From contig NZ_CAMYFI010000042.1 of the NCBI RefSeq assembly GCF_947255005.1, forward strand, positions 1 through 20,291: a stretch of 20,291 nucleotides of DNA, read 5' to 3'. Of this stretch, positions 1-8,599 are shown piece after piece. The notes under the pieces were generated by a model. The model saw nothing but the letters and a program-made list of their open reading frames with translations, did not search any database and had not been told where the DNA came from. The translations under genes and the position numbers were made by a program. The stretch is from an uncultured Tessaracoccus sp. GTDB lineage: Bacteria > Actinomycetota > Actinomycetes > Propionibacteriales > Propionibacteriaceae. Each line of letters opens with the position of its first letter. Within the stretch, counting starts at the first letter, position 1.

Positions 1-575
1 CCCCGAAGCGATCGAGGCGACCTGGCCTGGCGCGCTGGTGCAGACCTGCGTGGTCCACCTGATCCGCGCCTTGATGCGCTACGTGTCCTACTCGGATCGT
101 AAGGCCGTGGCCGCGATGCTCAAACCGATCTACACCGCCGTCGACGACGACGACGCCTTGATGGCGCTGACCGCGTTCGCTGATTCGGTCCTGGGCCGGA
201 AATATCCGATGGCGGTGAAAACCTGGGAAGACGCCTGGGATCGGTTCATCCCGTTCCTCGATTTTGGGCCCGCGACCCGCAAGGTGATCTACACCACCAA
301 CCAGGTCGAGTCGTTGAACTACCAGATGCGCAAAATCATCAAAAACCGCGGCCAATTCCCCAACGACGCCTCGGTAGTCAAGCTGCTCTGGCTCGCGATC
401 CGCAACATCGAAGACAAACGAGCCCGTGAACGAGCCAAGGAAGCAGGCCTACCCAAAGGCACCAACCGGAAGGCCCCCTGGCAAGCTCGTCGAAGGCGCC
501 ACCATCCAAGGCTGGACCAAAGCCCTCAACGAACTCGCACTACGCTACCCCGAACGCTTCCCCCAAACCACCTAA
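1..575 (+). pseudogene. IS256-family transposase, 3' part, frameshifted
   Basis: This is the C-terminal part of a DDE transposase of the IS256 family; the 5' part lies outside the window and reading is open from base 2. The stretch CVVHLIRALMRYV and the later YTTNQVESLN are typical of the family, the latter containing the catalytic glutamate (codon near 308). The frame breaks at the C5 run at 474-478. Before it the reading is KGTNRKAP; after it the family-like ending GKLVEG...ALNELALRYPERF continues in another frame and stops at 573-575. Removing one C restores KAPGKLVEG without a gap. An intact protein would have roughly 400 residues; about 190 codons are visible. The copy is probably inactive unless the frameshift is a sequencing error or is bypassed. 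It lies tail to tail with jetD. Confidence 0.85.
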
Positions 576-611
576 AAACAGACCACTTACACAAACAACT
601 TGACAAGCTCC
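1..611 (+). mobile_element. Partial IS256-family insertion sequence (right end)
   Basis: The transposase remnant is followed by about 35 bp of non-coding sequence ending around ACTTGACAAGCTCC (598-611), which I take as the probable right terminal inverted repeat. The left end and the target-site duplication are outside the window, so the exact boundary is a guess. The element ends about 25 bp before the last codon of jetD, so the insertion left the Wadjet operon intact. Confidence 0.45.
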
Positions 612-635
612 AGGGGTACAAGGCGCGATGTCCAG

Positions 636-1787
636 TCAGTCAATTGCCAACCGCTCGCGCGCCCAAGCCCAGTCGATGCGTTCCTGCTCCAGTCGCACGC
701 CTTGCCCGAAACGGTCCTCGACGAGGGCTCGGTAGAGGGACTGCTCGTCGGCTGAAAGGTGGGTCAGCGCGGCACCCTTGGGTGGGCGCGGCTCGCTCAC
801 CCAGCGGTCGCGGTGCGCCAGCAGCGTCTCCTCGTCCATGAGCACCGATTGCGTCTGCGGACACGCAGCCCGGAGCTGGTTCAGGATCTCGAACCCCTTG
901 GCGTCTAGATCGCCCCAATACCGGACGCGAGCCCCACGCAGCCACGGGAGCAGAGCGAGCCTCCCCACGTCGAAACCCTGCCCCCACACCACCGCACCTC
1001 CGCTGGGCACGGGAACACTGAGGTAGGTGACGAGGTTCTCCACCACGAGCACCGCGCTCACACGCAGGTCGAGCTGCGCGAGCTCGTCGACGCGCAACCC
1101 CACCTCGGAGACGACACCCAAACCGGGCAGCGGAAGGCTCAATCGCAGCCTGATCATCGACGGCGTCCCTGCCAACCCCAGCCCGACAAGGAAATCTGCC
1201 GCGCCACCGCGCACTCCCAGCATCTCGGCGAGGACCCCTCGGTGCCGCTCCACAAACTTCGTGTCTACCCCCGGCGCAGAGATCTCGCGCAGGTACCGGC
1301 CCGACCCGCGGTGAGCATCGAGCCACCGCCACGCCGCAATCAGGCGAGGAACATCGTCGGCAAGCTCCAGCGCCCTCTTGGGGCGCTCCGCGATCCACGC
1401 GCGCACCGGCCCCGCCTGCTCCGCCTCCGCCAGAGCGAGCAGTTCGTCGAAGCGCCGCACGTCGCGTTGCACTCCCAGCAACGCCCAAGCCTGCTCCCAA
1501 GTTTCGACGTGCGCCCGCAACGGAATCTGGTTGCGGCCCACAGCCCGACCCCCGATTGCAGCCCACTCAAGGCGGTACCGACGCCCGTCGCGTGATGAGT
1601 CGACGAGGCCCCGCACCCACTGCCGGACAGCGGCGAGATCGTCGCCGATTTCCCCGGCCTTCGGCCCACGGAGGGCGACGCTGATCGTCGGGAATGGCTC
1701 GCCGGCTGCGTACGTGCGCAGCAGTTCGCCCGAGCTCCACCGACGGCGCACCCGCGCCGCGATGACGTCCGCGCCAGTCCAGCTCAT
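636..1787 (-). CDS. jetD: Wadjet nuclease subunit JetD (TOPRIM domain)
   Basis: JetD is the nuclease of the Wadjet anti-plasmid system and is thought to cut DNA once the JetABC motor has extruded a circular plasmid. The 383-residue length fits the family. The C-terminal half shows the topoisomerase VI-like TOPRIM signature: a metal-binding glutamate in VVENLVTYL (E250) and the acidic pair in YWGDLDAKGFEIL (D293 and D295). The N-terminal part (about 1-200) is an arm of the DUF3322 kind. The start codon overlaps the jetC stop as ATGA, indicating translational coupling. The C-terminus (RLEQERIDW) looks complete, so the neighbouring IS256 copy has not truncated it. All expected catalytic acids are present, which suggests a functional enzyme. 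Confidence 0.92.
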   Translation of the reverse strand: MSWTGADVIAARVRRRWSSGELLRTYAAGEPFPTISVALRGPKAGEIGDDLAAVRQWVRGLVDSSRDGRRYRLEWAAIGGRAVGRNQIPLRAHVETWEQAWALLGVQRDVRRFDELLALAEAEQAGPVRAWIAERPKRALELADDVPRLIAAWRWLDAHRGSGRYLREISAPGVDTKFVERHRGVLAEMLGVRGGAADFLVGLGLAGTPSMIRLRLSLPLPGLGVVSEVGLRVDELAQLDLRVSAVLVVENLVTYLSVPVPSGGAVVWGQGFDVGRLALLPWLRGARVRYWGDLDAKGFEILNQLRAACPQTQSVLMDEETLLAHRDRWVSEPRPPKGAALTHLSADEQSLYRALVEDRFGQGVRLEQERIDWAWARERLAID

Positions 1788-4700
1788 CGTTTGGCCTTAC
1801 GGGCGCGGTATTCGTCGATGGTGAGGGTCTGGATGCGGGAGTTTGCGCCGTCGACGTTGTCCACGAAACCGATGGCCTGCACGTACGACTCAATGATGTG
1901 CACCTTCTGCAGCGGCGTGACGATCAGCAGCTGCAGCCCCAGCTTGGCGAACAGCTCGAGCGCGTACCTCGTCGACGCATCCGACCCGCGACCGAACGCC
2001 TCGTCGATGACGGCGAACTGGAACGCCTTCGACTTGCCAGCACCCCATTCAAGACCGAACTGGTACGCCAGCGACGCCGCCAGAATCGTGTACGCGAGCT
2101 TCTCCTTCTGGCCACCCGACTTCCCGTCGGAATCCGAATAGTGCTCGCGCTCGCGGTCGTCGTCGGTGTATCGCTCGGAGGCGGAGAACACGAACCAGTT
2201 GCGCACATCCGTCACCCGACGGGTCCACGCGCGGTCGGCGTCGGCATGCCCCTCGCGTCCGCGGAACCGTTCGATGATGCGCTGCACGTCGCGGAAACGC
2301 TGCTCGGAGTAGGTGTCGTCTTCCTGCGCGAGTGCGTCGTCGGTGAGATTGCGCAGGTCCGCGCGGAACTGCACCACTTCTTGATGCGCGGTGGGCTCCT
2401 TGTCGAGCCGCAGATAGGTGCCCTCGCCGTAGGGCACGGCACCGAGCGCCTCGTTGATCTTCGCGATTCGATCAGTGATGGCGCTGGCCTGCCGCTGCAG
2501 CCAGTTGTTGAAGCCAGCGAGCTCCTGAATGGTGTGCTGATTGAGCAGTTCCTTGAACTCGCCTTCGAAGCGCGGCAAGTCATCTTCCGCGAGGTTGCGG
2601 CGCAGCACGAGGAAGTCGCCCCTCGCCTCCACGCTCGGATCCATATCGGAGCGCAGCTCGGGCCACCGGCCGAGCATCGAATGCATCGCGGAGATCAGCT
2701 GTGCGGCGTGGCCGCTAAGCTCCTTCGAGCGCGCCTGAATCGCGGCGTTCAACTCATTCGCGAGCCTGCCGGCGAGCCCCTCACACGCTGCCGACGACGT
2801 CGCCCGCCGCTGCCCGATCCTCGACTCGAGCGGCGGGTAGGCCGCGCGAGCAGCCGCGAGCTGTGCCTCGTCGAAGTCGGAGAGCTGCTCCTCATCCTGC
2901 TGTTTCTGCGCCGTTGCCTTGGCGACGATATCTCTCGCCATCGCAAGCTCGCCGGCCACATGCTGGTTCTCCGCGCGTGAATCTTTGAGTTGCGTCTCGA
3001 CGCGAACAATCGCTGCTTGCAGCTCGGCCAGCCGATCTGAGCTTTCGCTGAGCCGACGATGATCCTCGCGGTACTGGTCAGCGCGGCGCGTGGCCTCGTC
3101 GTGGTCCAGCTCCTCCCAACGTGTGAACTGGGCAAGCGCGCCCCACGCTCGGGCCTGCAAATCTAAGGCTTCCTGCCTTGCCAAAAGCTCATCGGCGGCA
3201 GCATCGTCGCCGACGGCGGCCGCCCGTGCCGCGTCGAGATCTGCGCTGAGCGCGGCCACCTTGGCCTCATTGACCCAACCGAGCACGAAGCGACGGGGAT
3301 CGTCGACCCTGTGGCGGTCGTCCTTCTCGTGCCGCGCCCCCGAACGCACCTGACCCTCACGCGTCACCGCCCGCTGATGCTCCGCGGAACGGAACTCGTC
3401 GAGCGACAGGGCACGGTGGTGGTTGGCCCGCCGAACCAACTCGTTGCGCAGATACTCCTCGAATGGGCCCGGACGCAGCGTGAGCACCTCAGCGAGCGTG
3501 CCGTGCGTCTCGTCACGCAGCGGCACAATGCGGTCTGTCACTTTCTCGTAGACGAGCCGCCCACCCCGGCGCCGCCCCTCGCCGTCGACGAATCCGAGCT
3601 TGTGCGTATTGACCCACTGCGACACCGCCGCGTAGTGCTCGACGGGCACCAGCATCGAGAGCGCGAACCCGCGCAGCACCCGTTCGGCGGCCCCGCGCCA
3701 CTCGGCGTGCTCTGCCGAGACGTCCATCAACTCACCCGCAAACGGCACGTCGGTGGGTGTCAGCCCCAGCTCCTGGCACAGCCAAGCGCGTAACTGCACC
3801 TGCTCGGCAGGGAGGTTGCTTTCCCGGGTGCGGAGGTTATCCAACTCGGCCTCGATGGTGGCCGCGCGCTTGGCCGCGGCTCGCGCGTCGGCCATCTTCG
3901 CTGCCGTCTCGTGGCCGAGCGCGCGCTTGGTGTGGCTTAGCTCAGCTGCCTGATCGCCCGCCGTCGCAGTGAGCCGGAGGAAGTCGTCGGCGTTCGCGAC
4001 GGGCGAGGATCCGGTGGCCGCGACGGCGTCGTCGAAACTCTTGCGCCGCTCAGCGCGACGGTCTGCCTCGACGCGAGCTTCCCGTTCGAGGCGCTCGAGC
4101 TCCGCGAGGCGGTCGCCGCCAGCCTGCGCGCGCTGGGTAATCAGCTCTGTGCGTTCGTCGTCGAGGCTTGTCAGGCGCGCATCCAGCTCGCCCGCCTGTC
4201 GCTCGAGCTGCCCGACGCGCGTTTCGCCGTCGGTGATCTCCTGGGCCAGAAGCCCGAGGCGCAGCTCGAGGATGAACGGCCCGACGGAGTCCCGCTCGAT
4301 CTCCAACGCGGTGCGGGCGGCGAGGGTGTCGTCGTAGCTCTTCGCGGAGCGGACGATCGGTTCGAGCGCGTCGAGCTGCTCTCGGGCGCGCACGACGGCG
4401 TCGTAGGCCTGGGTGAGGTCGTCGAAGTGCCCGATGATGGCCTGGACGCGCTCGTCGGCAGGCGAGGGCTCGAGCATGTGCTCGCGCACGAACTCGTTCA
4501 GATTGCCCACAGACTTCATGGACACCGTCTGGTGGAACAGCTCCATCGCCTGCTCCGACGGGATTCCCAGCAGCCGACGCATGGAGGCGCCGTACTTCGG
4601 GAACTCGTCGAAGATGGATACTCCCTTGCCGCGTAGGCGTTTGCGGAGGTCGCGGAGGTCAGAGCCGAAGTCGCTGAAGTCGTCGGCGATCGACAGCTCG

Positions 4701-5176
4701 CCGCTATGGGTGACAAAGAACCTGTACGGCTGGCCCGTCGACTCGCGCTGCTGGAACACCTGCGCAATGGTGACGCGTTCGTCGTAGCCGGAGTTGATGA
4801 ACACAGCTAACAGCACGGAATACGACGAGCGCCCTTCGCGCAAGCCCCGGGTGCGGGAGCGGTGCGCGTCGTCGCCGCGTTCGGAGCGGTAGTGACCTTC
4901 GACGTAACTGCGCAGCGTGCGCTCGCGAACCTCCGCGCCAGCCGCCTTGTTGTAGGCGATCTTCTGGGCGGGCATGAACAGCGTGGTGATGCCGTCGACG
5001 ATCGTCGACTTGCCTGAGCCGATGTCTCCGGTGAGCAGCGATGTTTCGCAGCCAGGCACGAAGCGCCAGATCTTCTCGTGGAAGGTGCCCCAGTTGAGCA
5101 CCTCGAGGTGGTGGAGGCGGTAGCCAGGAGCGTTCGCGTCGGGGATTTCGAGCGCGGAGAACAGCGCGTCAGTCAT
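1784..5176 (-). CDS. jetC: Wadjet SMC-like ATPase JetC
   Basis: JetC is the MukB/SMC-like motor of Wadjet and drives DNA loop extrusion in complex with JetA and JetB. The protein has about 1130 residues, normal for the family. Walker A is near the N-terminus (GDIGSGKST, K56). Long charged, leucine-rich stretches between about 270 and 930 are consistent with two coiled-coil arms around a hinge. The ABC signature KSGGQKEKLAY is followed by Walker B, FAVIDEAFG (D1058, E1059), near the C-terminus. I chose the ATG at 5176, which overlaps the end of jetB by 8 nt and is preceded by a GGATGG-like site. An in-frame ATG at 5185 (MAPMTD) is an alternative; more distal starts would only add a basic, low-complexity extension. 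The stop overlaps the jetD start. Confidence 0.94.
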   Translation of the reverse strand: MTDALFSALEIPDANAPGYRLHHLEVLNWGTFHEKIWRFVPGCETSLLTGDIGSGKSTIVDGITTLFMPAQKIAYNKAAGAEVRERTLRSYVEGHYRSERGDDAHRSRTRGLREGRSSYSVLLAVFINSGYDERVTIAQVFQQRESTGQPYRFFVTHSGELSIADDFSDFGSDLRDLRKRLRGKGVSIFDEFPKYGASMRRLLGIPSEQAMELFHQTVSMKSVGNLNEFVREHMLEPSPADERVQAIIGHFDDLTQAYDAVVRAREQLDALEPIVRSAKSYDDTLAARTALEIERDSVGPFILELRLGLLAQEITDGETRVGQLERQAGELDARLTSLDDERTELITQRAQAGGDRLAELERLEREARVEADRRAERRKSFDDAVAATGSSPVANADDFLRLTATAGDQAAELSHTKRALGHETAAKMADARAAAKRAATIEAELDNLRTRESNLPAEQVQLRAWLCQELGLTPTDVPFAGELMDVSAEHAEWRGAAERVLRGFALSMLVPVEHYAAVSQWVNTHKLGFVDGEGRRRGGRLVYEKVTDRIVPLRDETHGTLAEVLTLRPGPFEEYLRNELVRRANHHRALSLDEFRSAEHQRAVTREGQVRSGARHEKDDRHRVDDPRRFVLGWVNEAKVAALSADLDAARAAAVGDDAAADELLARQEALDLQARAWGALAQFTRWEELDHDEATRRADQYREDHRRLSESSDRLAELQAAIVRVETQLKDSRAENQHVAGELAMARDIVAKATAQKQQDEEQLSDFDEAQLAAARAAYPPLESRIGQRRATSSAACEGLAGRLANELNAAIQARSKELSGHAAQLISAMHSMLGRWPELRSDMDPSVEARGDFLVLRRNLAEDDLPRFEGEFKELLNQHTIQELAGFNNWLQRQASAITDRIAKINEALGAVPYGEGTYLRLDKEPTAHQEVVQFRADLRNLTDDALAQEDDTYSEQRFRDVQRIIERFRGREGHADADRAWTRRVTDVRNWFVFSASERYTDDDREREHYSDSDGKSGGQKEKLAYTILAASLAYQFGLEWGAGKSKAFQFAVIDEAFGRGSDASTRYALELFAKLGLQLLIVTPLQKVHIIESYVQAIGFVDNVDGANSRIQTLTIDEYRARKAKR

Positions 5177-5759
5177 TGGCGCCATCCGTTCCAGCACGGC
5201 TGCCAGTGGCGTACTCGCGCAGCTGCGCCTCGAATCCGTGCATCGTCTGCGCATCGACGTACGCCTTCAATATTCGACGCACTTCCCACTCGTTGCGCGA
5301 CCCGCGCAGCAGCTTTAGGAAGCCCAGCTCCTCGACCTTCCTGATGGTTGTTTCAGCCTGGTCGACGATGCGCGCCTCGTTGCTCGTGTCGCGCTGGAAT
5401 AGCCGCAGCATCTCAACGATCTGTTCCGTGGTGAGCACCAGTTTTCCCTCGCCCCCGGTGGTTTCGAACTCCATGAGCCGCCCCCGCAACAACACCAGCA
5501 GCAGGCTGACGTTGTAGGTGAGGCTTCGACGTCGTACCAGACGCGGCAGCGGCTCCTCACCCTCCGGAGTTTCGCGGGTACGCAGGTAGGCGTAGCCCTC
5601 GACCTCGTCGATCACCACGTCGATGCCGATGGTTGCGAAGTGGTCGCGGATCGCGCCCAGCTCTGCCTTGAGCGAGCCCCAGCTTTGCTCGTCGGATTCG
5701 CGGTAGACCACCCCTTGCATGAGGCGGATGATTGCCGTGGCCGTATCGTGTTCGTTCAT
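5169..5759 (-). CDS. jetB: Wadjet KITE subunit JetB (DUF4194)
   Basis: JetB is the small MukE-like (KITE) partner that binds the JetA kleisin in the Wadjet complex. The 196 residues match the DUF4194 family in size and pattern: an N-terminal helical winged-helix region, then a segment around VVIDEVEGYAYLRT and a hydrophobic helix in RRRSLTYNVSLLLVLLRGRL. A C-terminal winged helix is suggested by VEELGFLKLLRG...EWEVRRILKAYVDA. The start overlaps the jetA stop by 4 nt (ATGA), and the end overlaps jetC by 8 nt. No catalytic residues are expected. The identification rests on sequence pattern plus the diagnostic position between jetA and jetC. Confidence 0.92.
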   Translation of the reverse strand: MNEHDTATAIIRLMQGVVYRESDEQSWGSLKAELGAIRDHFATIGIDVVIDEVEGYAYLRTRETPEGEEPLPRLVRRRSLTYNVSLLLVLLRGRLMEFETTGGEGKLVLTTEQIVEMLRLFQRDTSNEARIVDQAETTIRKVEELGFLKLLRGSRNEWEVRRILKAYVDAQTMHGFEAQLREYATGSRAGTDGAND

Positions 5760-7189
5760 CGGCGCCTCACTTCCGTGCTGGGCATGGTGATGGTGCGGGC
5801 CTGACCGTCGAGACCGGTGTAATCGACGCGTGCCTCGGCATCTAGGAATTCGATCTCGAACGCGTCGTCGTCGAGCGCCAAATAGGCGATGAGCTCCGCA
5901 GCCCCCTGCTCCAAGGGGGCTTGCTGCAGAATCTCTTCGAGGAGCGCCGACGAGCCTCGTGGCAGCGCGTCACGCAGATTGGCGATGAGCCTTGTCGCAT
6001 CGACGTAGTGTTGCTCGAACAGCGCCTCATCGTCTGGCAATTCGTCGCCGACGACGACCCGGCTGTCGACGGTTGCCTCGGCCGGCGGGTGGTAGAGGGG
6101 GCGCTCGAACGGCAACGTGATGTCGACGCCTGGCACGTCGAGCTCCATGCCGAGGCGAGGGGGATCGTCGCGGACCTCCAGGGCGAGCTGTTGAATATTG
6201 CGCGTGAGCTCCAGCACGCGGCGATTCTCGAACCAAACGCGGTCGTCGAGGAAACGGCGTAGCTGCTCGGAGATCTGCCGCACCGTGCGCTGGGTGCGTT
6301 CGGCAGCCTCAGCCCAGTCGTGGTGCACAGTGAACACGCGCGAATCGGCGGGGACATCGTCGAGTTGTTTCAGGCGTTCGAGCAGCGACGACAGCTCCTC
6401 CTGCCGGCGCGAAGAAAGGAGAAACTCGTAGAAGGCGTTGAAACTTCGGCCCTGATCGGAGCTGTCGATGTCGTGGCGGCCGCGAGTGAGATCGTCGAGC
6501 AATTCGCCCTTCGAACCCCGCCACTGCGCAATGCGTTCGCGAGTAGAGCGGTCGAGGGCGCGGAAGTTCTCGTCGACCTGCCGGAAGTCTGCGAGGAGCT
6601 CGCGCGACGTCGTGGCGAGCTGCTGGTAACGCTCACGCACGCCGGTGGCATCCATGACCGTGATGTCGCCAGCCTTCACGCGGGCGATCTCCGCATCGAT
6701 CTCATCACGACGGCGGGTGAGCTCCCGGAGGCGTTCGTCTGGGCGTTCTTCGGTGCCGTGGACGATTTGGCGCAGCAGATCGACGACGGTCTGGAGTCGC
6801 GACTGGGTGCCGACGAACTGCTGCTCCTGCAGGGACGCGAGAAAGGAGTACGCCTTTTCAAACGCGGGGGTGATCTCGTAGTGGAGGTCGTCGCTGCCGA
6901 GAGGATAGAAGCGACGAAGGTAGCCGGCATCCTCGCTCGCCCAGTCGTCCAGATAGTCGCGGGGTTCCTTCGGGTAGCGCGGGTTGCCGTCGGCGTCGGC
7001 GCCCGTACGCTGCAGCTCATAGAGGACGTCGTCCAACGCGGCGACGAGTTCCGCCGCCGGAGAGGCGCCACGGTTGGCGTCGACGAAATACTCCCCTAGA
7101 AACGACAGGATCAGGGGCGCGTTGCCGGCGCGCAATATGCGCCAGGCGACGTGCCGCTCACGCAGCGCTGCAACGTAGTCGTGATCCAT
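5756..7189 (-). CDS. jetA: Wadjet kleisin subunit JetA (DUF3375)
   Basis: JetA is the MukF-like kleisin that bridges the JetC heads in the Wadjet complex. The chosen start gives 477 residues beginning MDHDYVAALRERHVAWRIL, the expected N-terminus for DUF3375. An in-frame extension upstream to 7354 exists, but it runs through the dyad repeats and looks non-coding. The ATG at 7189 has no Shine-Dalgarno sequence but lies 6 nt after a TACTCT -10 box, so a leaderless transcript is likely. Visible features are an N-terminal helical region (1-110), a charged coiled-coil-like stretch around 150-300, and an acidic C-terminal domain. It is the first gene of the jetABCD operon and its stop overlaps jetB. 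Confidence 0.92.
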   Translation of the reverse strand: MDHDYVAALRERHVAWRILRAGNAPLILSFLGEYFVDANRGASPAAELVAALDDVLYELQRTGADADGNPRYPKEPRDYLDDWASEDAGYLRRFYPLGSDDLHYEITPAFEKAYSFLASLQEQQFVGTQSRLQTVVDLLRQIVHGTEERPDERLRELTRRRDEIDAEIARVKAGDITVMDATGVRERYQQLATTSRELLADFRQVDENFRALDRSTRERIAQWRGSKGELLDDLTRGRHDIDSSDQGRSFNAFYEFLLSSRRQEELSSLLERLKQLDDVPADSRVFTVHHDWAEAAERTQRTVRQISEQLRRFLDDRVWFENRRVLELTRNIQQLALEVRDDPPRLGMELDVPGVDITLPFERPLYHPPAEATVDSRVVVGDELPDDEALFEQHYVDATRLIANLRDALPRGSSALLEEILQQAPLEQGAAELIAYLALDDDAFEIEFLDAEARVDYTGLDGQARTITMPSTEVRRR

Positions 7190-7195
7190 TGAGCC

Positions 7196-7201
7196 AGAGT
7201 A
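7196..7201 (-). promoter_or_regulatory. -10 box of jetA (leaderless)
   Basis: On the minus strand TACTCT is followed by six bases and then the jetA ATG. This TANNNT-N6-ATG spacing is the usual actinobacterial leaderless arrangement. No convincing -35 element is visible. Confidence 0.5.
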
Positions 7202-7288
7202 ACCGACAGCTCTGACAGAAATGTGCGTGGACTGATGGGTGGTGCGTTGAGGGACGCAGTGGTGAGCGGCGGGCGTTCCGCAGAATAT

Positions 7289-7356
7289 CCTTGGGTAAGG
7301 AATCCCATACCCAAGGTTATGCCCGTATCCTTGGGTATGGAGCTGCCTACCCAAGG
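7289..7356. repeat. Two tandem CCTTGGGTA dyads upstream of jetA
   Basis: CCTTGGGTA at 7289-7297 pairs with TACCCAAGG at 7308-7316, with a 10-nt spacer. The same dyad recurs at 7329-7337 and 7348-7356, again with a 10-nt spacer. The repeat period is exactly 40 bp, and the four half-sites start 19, 21 and 19 bp apart, so all fall on about the same face of the helix. They lie 100-167 bp upstream of the jetA start codon. This could be a tandem operator, or two 9-bp-stem hairpins acting as terminators or insulators for transcription entering from the right. No regulator gene is visible next to it. Confidence 0.7.
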
Positions 7357-7384
7357 TTGGAGGGATGCGCCCTTCGAACCGGAG

Positions 7385-7464
7385 AACTTCAAAATCCGTA
7401 CGCAGTTTGACCGAACCCCCCTAAATCAGGCCCTTAGTCTCATCTGCGTACGGATTTTGAAGTT
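7385..7464 (+). repeat. 80-bp palindromic element, copy A
   Basis: Two 21-nt arms, 7385-7405 (beginning AACTTCAAAATCCGTACG) and 7444-7464, are perfect reverse complements and enclose 38 nt. The whole element matches the reverse complement of copy B at 8600-8679 in 74 of 80 positions by hand alignment, including the loop. It lies 30 bp beyond the stop codon of the alcohol dehydrogenase gene and may also terminate its transcript. No transposase is associated with it. The rest of the 7190-7494 gap holds the jetA promoter and the tandem dyads; I see no gene there. Confidence 0.85.
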
Positions 7465-7494
7465 TTGCAGCCGGCACCCGGCGCGCAGCCGGCG

Positions 7495-8541
7495 TCAGTC
7501 GTCGAAGGTGGAGGTGTCGATGACGTAGCGGTAGCGGACCTGGGAGCCCACCACCTTGTCCCAGGCGTTGTCGATGTCTTCGCCGCCGATGATCTCAACC
7601 CACGGGGCGATGCCGTGCTCGGCGCAGAAGTCGAGCACCTCTTGCGTTTCGGGGATGCCGCCGATGTTGGAGCCTGTCAGCACCTTGTTGCCGCCAATGA
7701 GTCGCTTCACGTGCAGCTCAGCGGGATGCTCGGGCATGCCGACGTCGACGAGCACGCCGCGGTTCTTCAACAGCGACAGCAGTAGGTTGAGGTCGAGCCC
7801 GTCGGACACCGTCGTGATGATGATGTCGAAGGTCTTCCTGAGCGTCTTCATCGCCTCCGGATCGGACGATGCGACGTAGTCCGTCGCGCCCATCTTCATG
7901 GCGTCGTCGCGCTTCGACAGGGTGCGGCCGATGCCGGTGACCTCGGCGCCGAGTGCGGCAGCGATCTGCACCGCCATGTGGCCGAGACCGCCGACGCCGA
8001 TCACCGCCACCTTCTTGCCTGGCCCGGCGCCCCAGCGCTTCAGCGGCGAGTACGTCGTGATGCCAGCGCACAGGATGGGCGCCGCCTTCTCTAGCGGGAT
8101 TTCGTCGGGAATGCGCAGCACATAATCTTGCTCGACGGTGATGCCACGCGAGTAGCCGCCCGCGGTGGGCAGCCCGTCGCGGCCGATTGCGTTGTAGGTG
8201 CCGACGGTCTCCCCGCGCAGGCAGAAATTCTCCCAGCCGGAGCGGCACTCGTCGCACTCGCCGCAGGAGTCGACGAAGCAGCCGACGCCGACGCGGTCGC
8301 CCACCTTGAACTTCGTCACGTCGCTGCCCACCTTGGTGACGATGCCGGCGATTTCGTGGCCGGGCACCAGCGGGTACAGGCATTTACCCCATTCGCCGCG
8401 TCCGGTGTGGATGTCTGAGTGGCAGATGCCGGCGAACTTCACGTCGAAGAACACTTCCGTTGGCCCGGGTTCGCGTCGGGTGATGGTGGTCTTGGTGAAG
8501 CGGCCCTCGGCCGAATCGATCTGATACGCAGAAACTTCCAT
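7495..8541 (-). CDS. Zinc-dependent NAD(P)-alcohol dehydrogenase (YahK/CAD-like)
   Basis: This is a cytoplasmic medium-chain dehydrogenase that interconverts alcohols and aldehydes with NAD(P). The substrate cannot be read from sequence, but the family includes cinnamyl alcohol dehydrogenases and broad aldehyde reductases. With the ATG at 8541 it has 348 residues. Catalytic zinc ligands are in GICHSD (C40, H41) and PGHEIAG (H62, E63). The structural zinc is held by CGECDEC plus a later cysteine (C93, C96, C99, C107). The Rossmann fold shows GVGGLGH. The start is fixed by a GAGGAG site (8549-8554) with ideal spacing; a GTG at 8547 is too close to that site. The gene stands alone, bracketed by two inverted copies of an 80-bp palindrome. 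Confidence 0.9.
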   Translation of the reverse strand: MEVSAYQIDSAEGRFTKTTITRREPGPTEVFFDVKFAGICHSDIHTGRGEWGKCLYPLVPGHEIAGIVTKVGSDVTKFKVGDRVGVGCFVDSCGECDECRSGWENFCLRGETVGTYNAIGRDGLPTAGGYSRGITVEQDYVLRIPDEIPLEKAAPILCAGITTYSPLKRWGAGPGKKVAVIGVGGLGHMAVQIAAALGAEVTGIGRTLSKRDDAMKMGATDYVASSDPEAMKTLRKTFDIIITTVSDGLDLNLLLSLLKNRGVLVDVGMPEHPAELHVKRLIGGNKVLTGSNIGGIPETQEVLDFCAEHGIAPWVEIIGGEDIDNAWDKVVGSQVRYRYVIDTSTFDD

Positions 8542-8599
8542 GGTCACTCCTCAAAAGACACTTCCCTCACCAGCCTAGGGGGTAGTGAGACGCCGACGG

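Noticed and set aside
640..1566. Second minus-strand open frame over jetD
   Set aside because: It is a frame-shifted, Arg/Gly-rich shadow; jetD itself carries the TOPRIM residues and ATGA coupling.
1898..2980. Plus-strand open frame of 360 codons
   Set aside because: It is antisense to jetC within its conserved C-terminal ATPase part; high GC content creates such shadows.
7190..7354. N-terminal extension of jetA
   Set aside because: The extra 55 codons translate the tandem dyads and the promoter; known JetA proteins begin at about the position of MDHDYV, and a -10 box lies just before it.
7289..7356. CRISPR array
   Set aside because: Only two 40-bp units of inverted repeats with 10-nt spacers and no cas genes; it fits a tandem operator or hairpins better.
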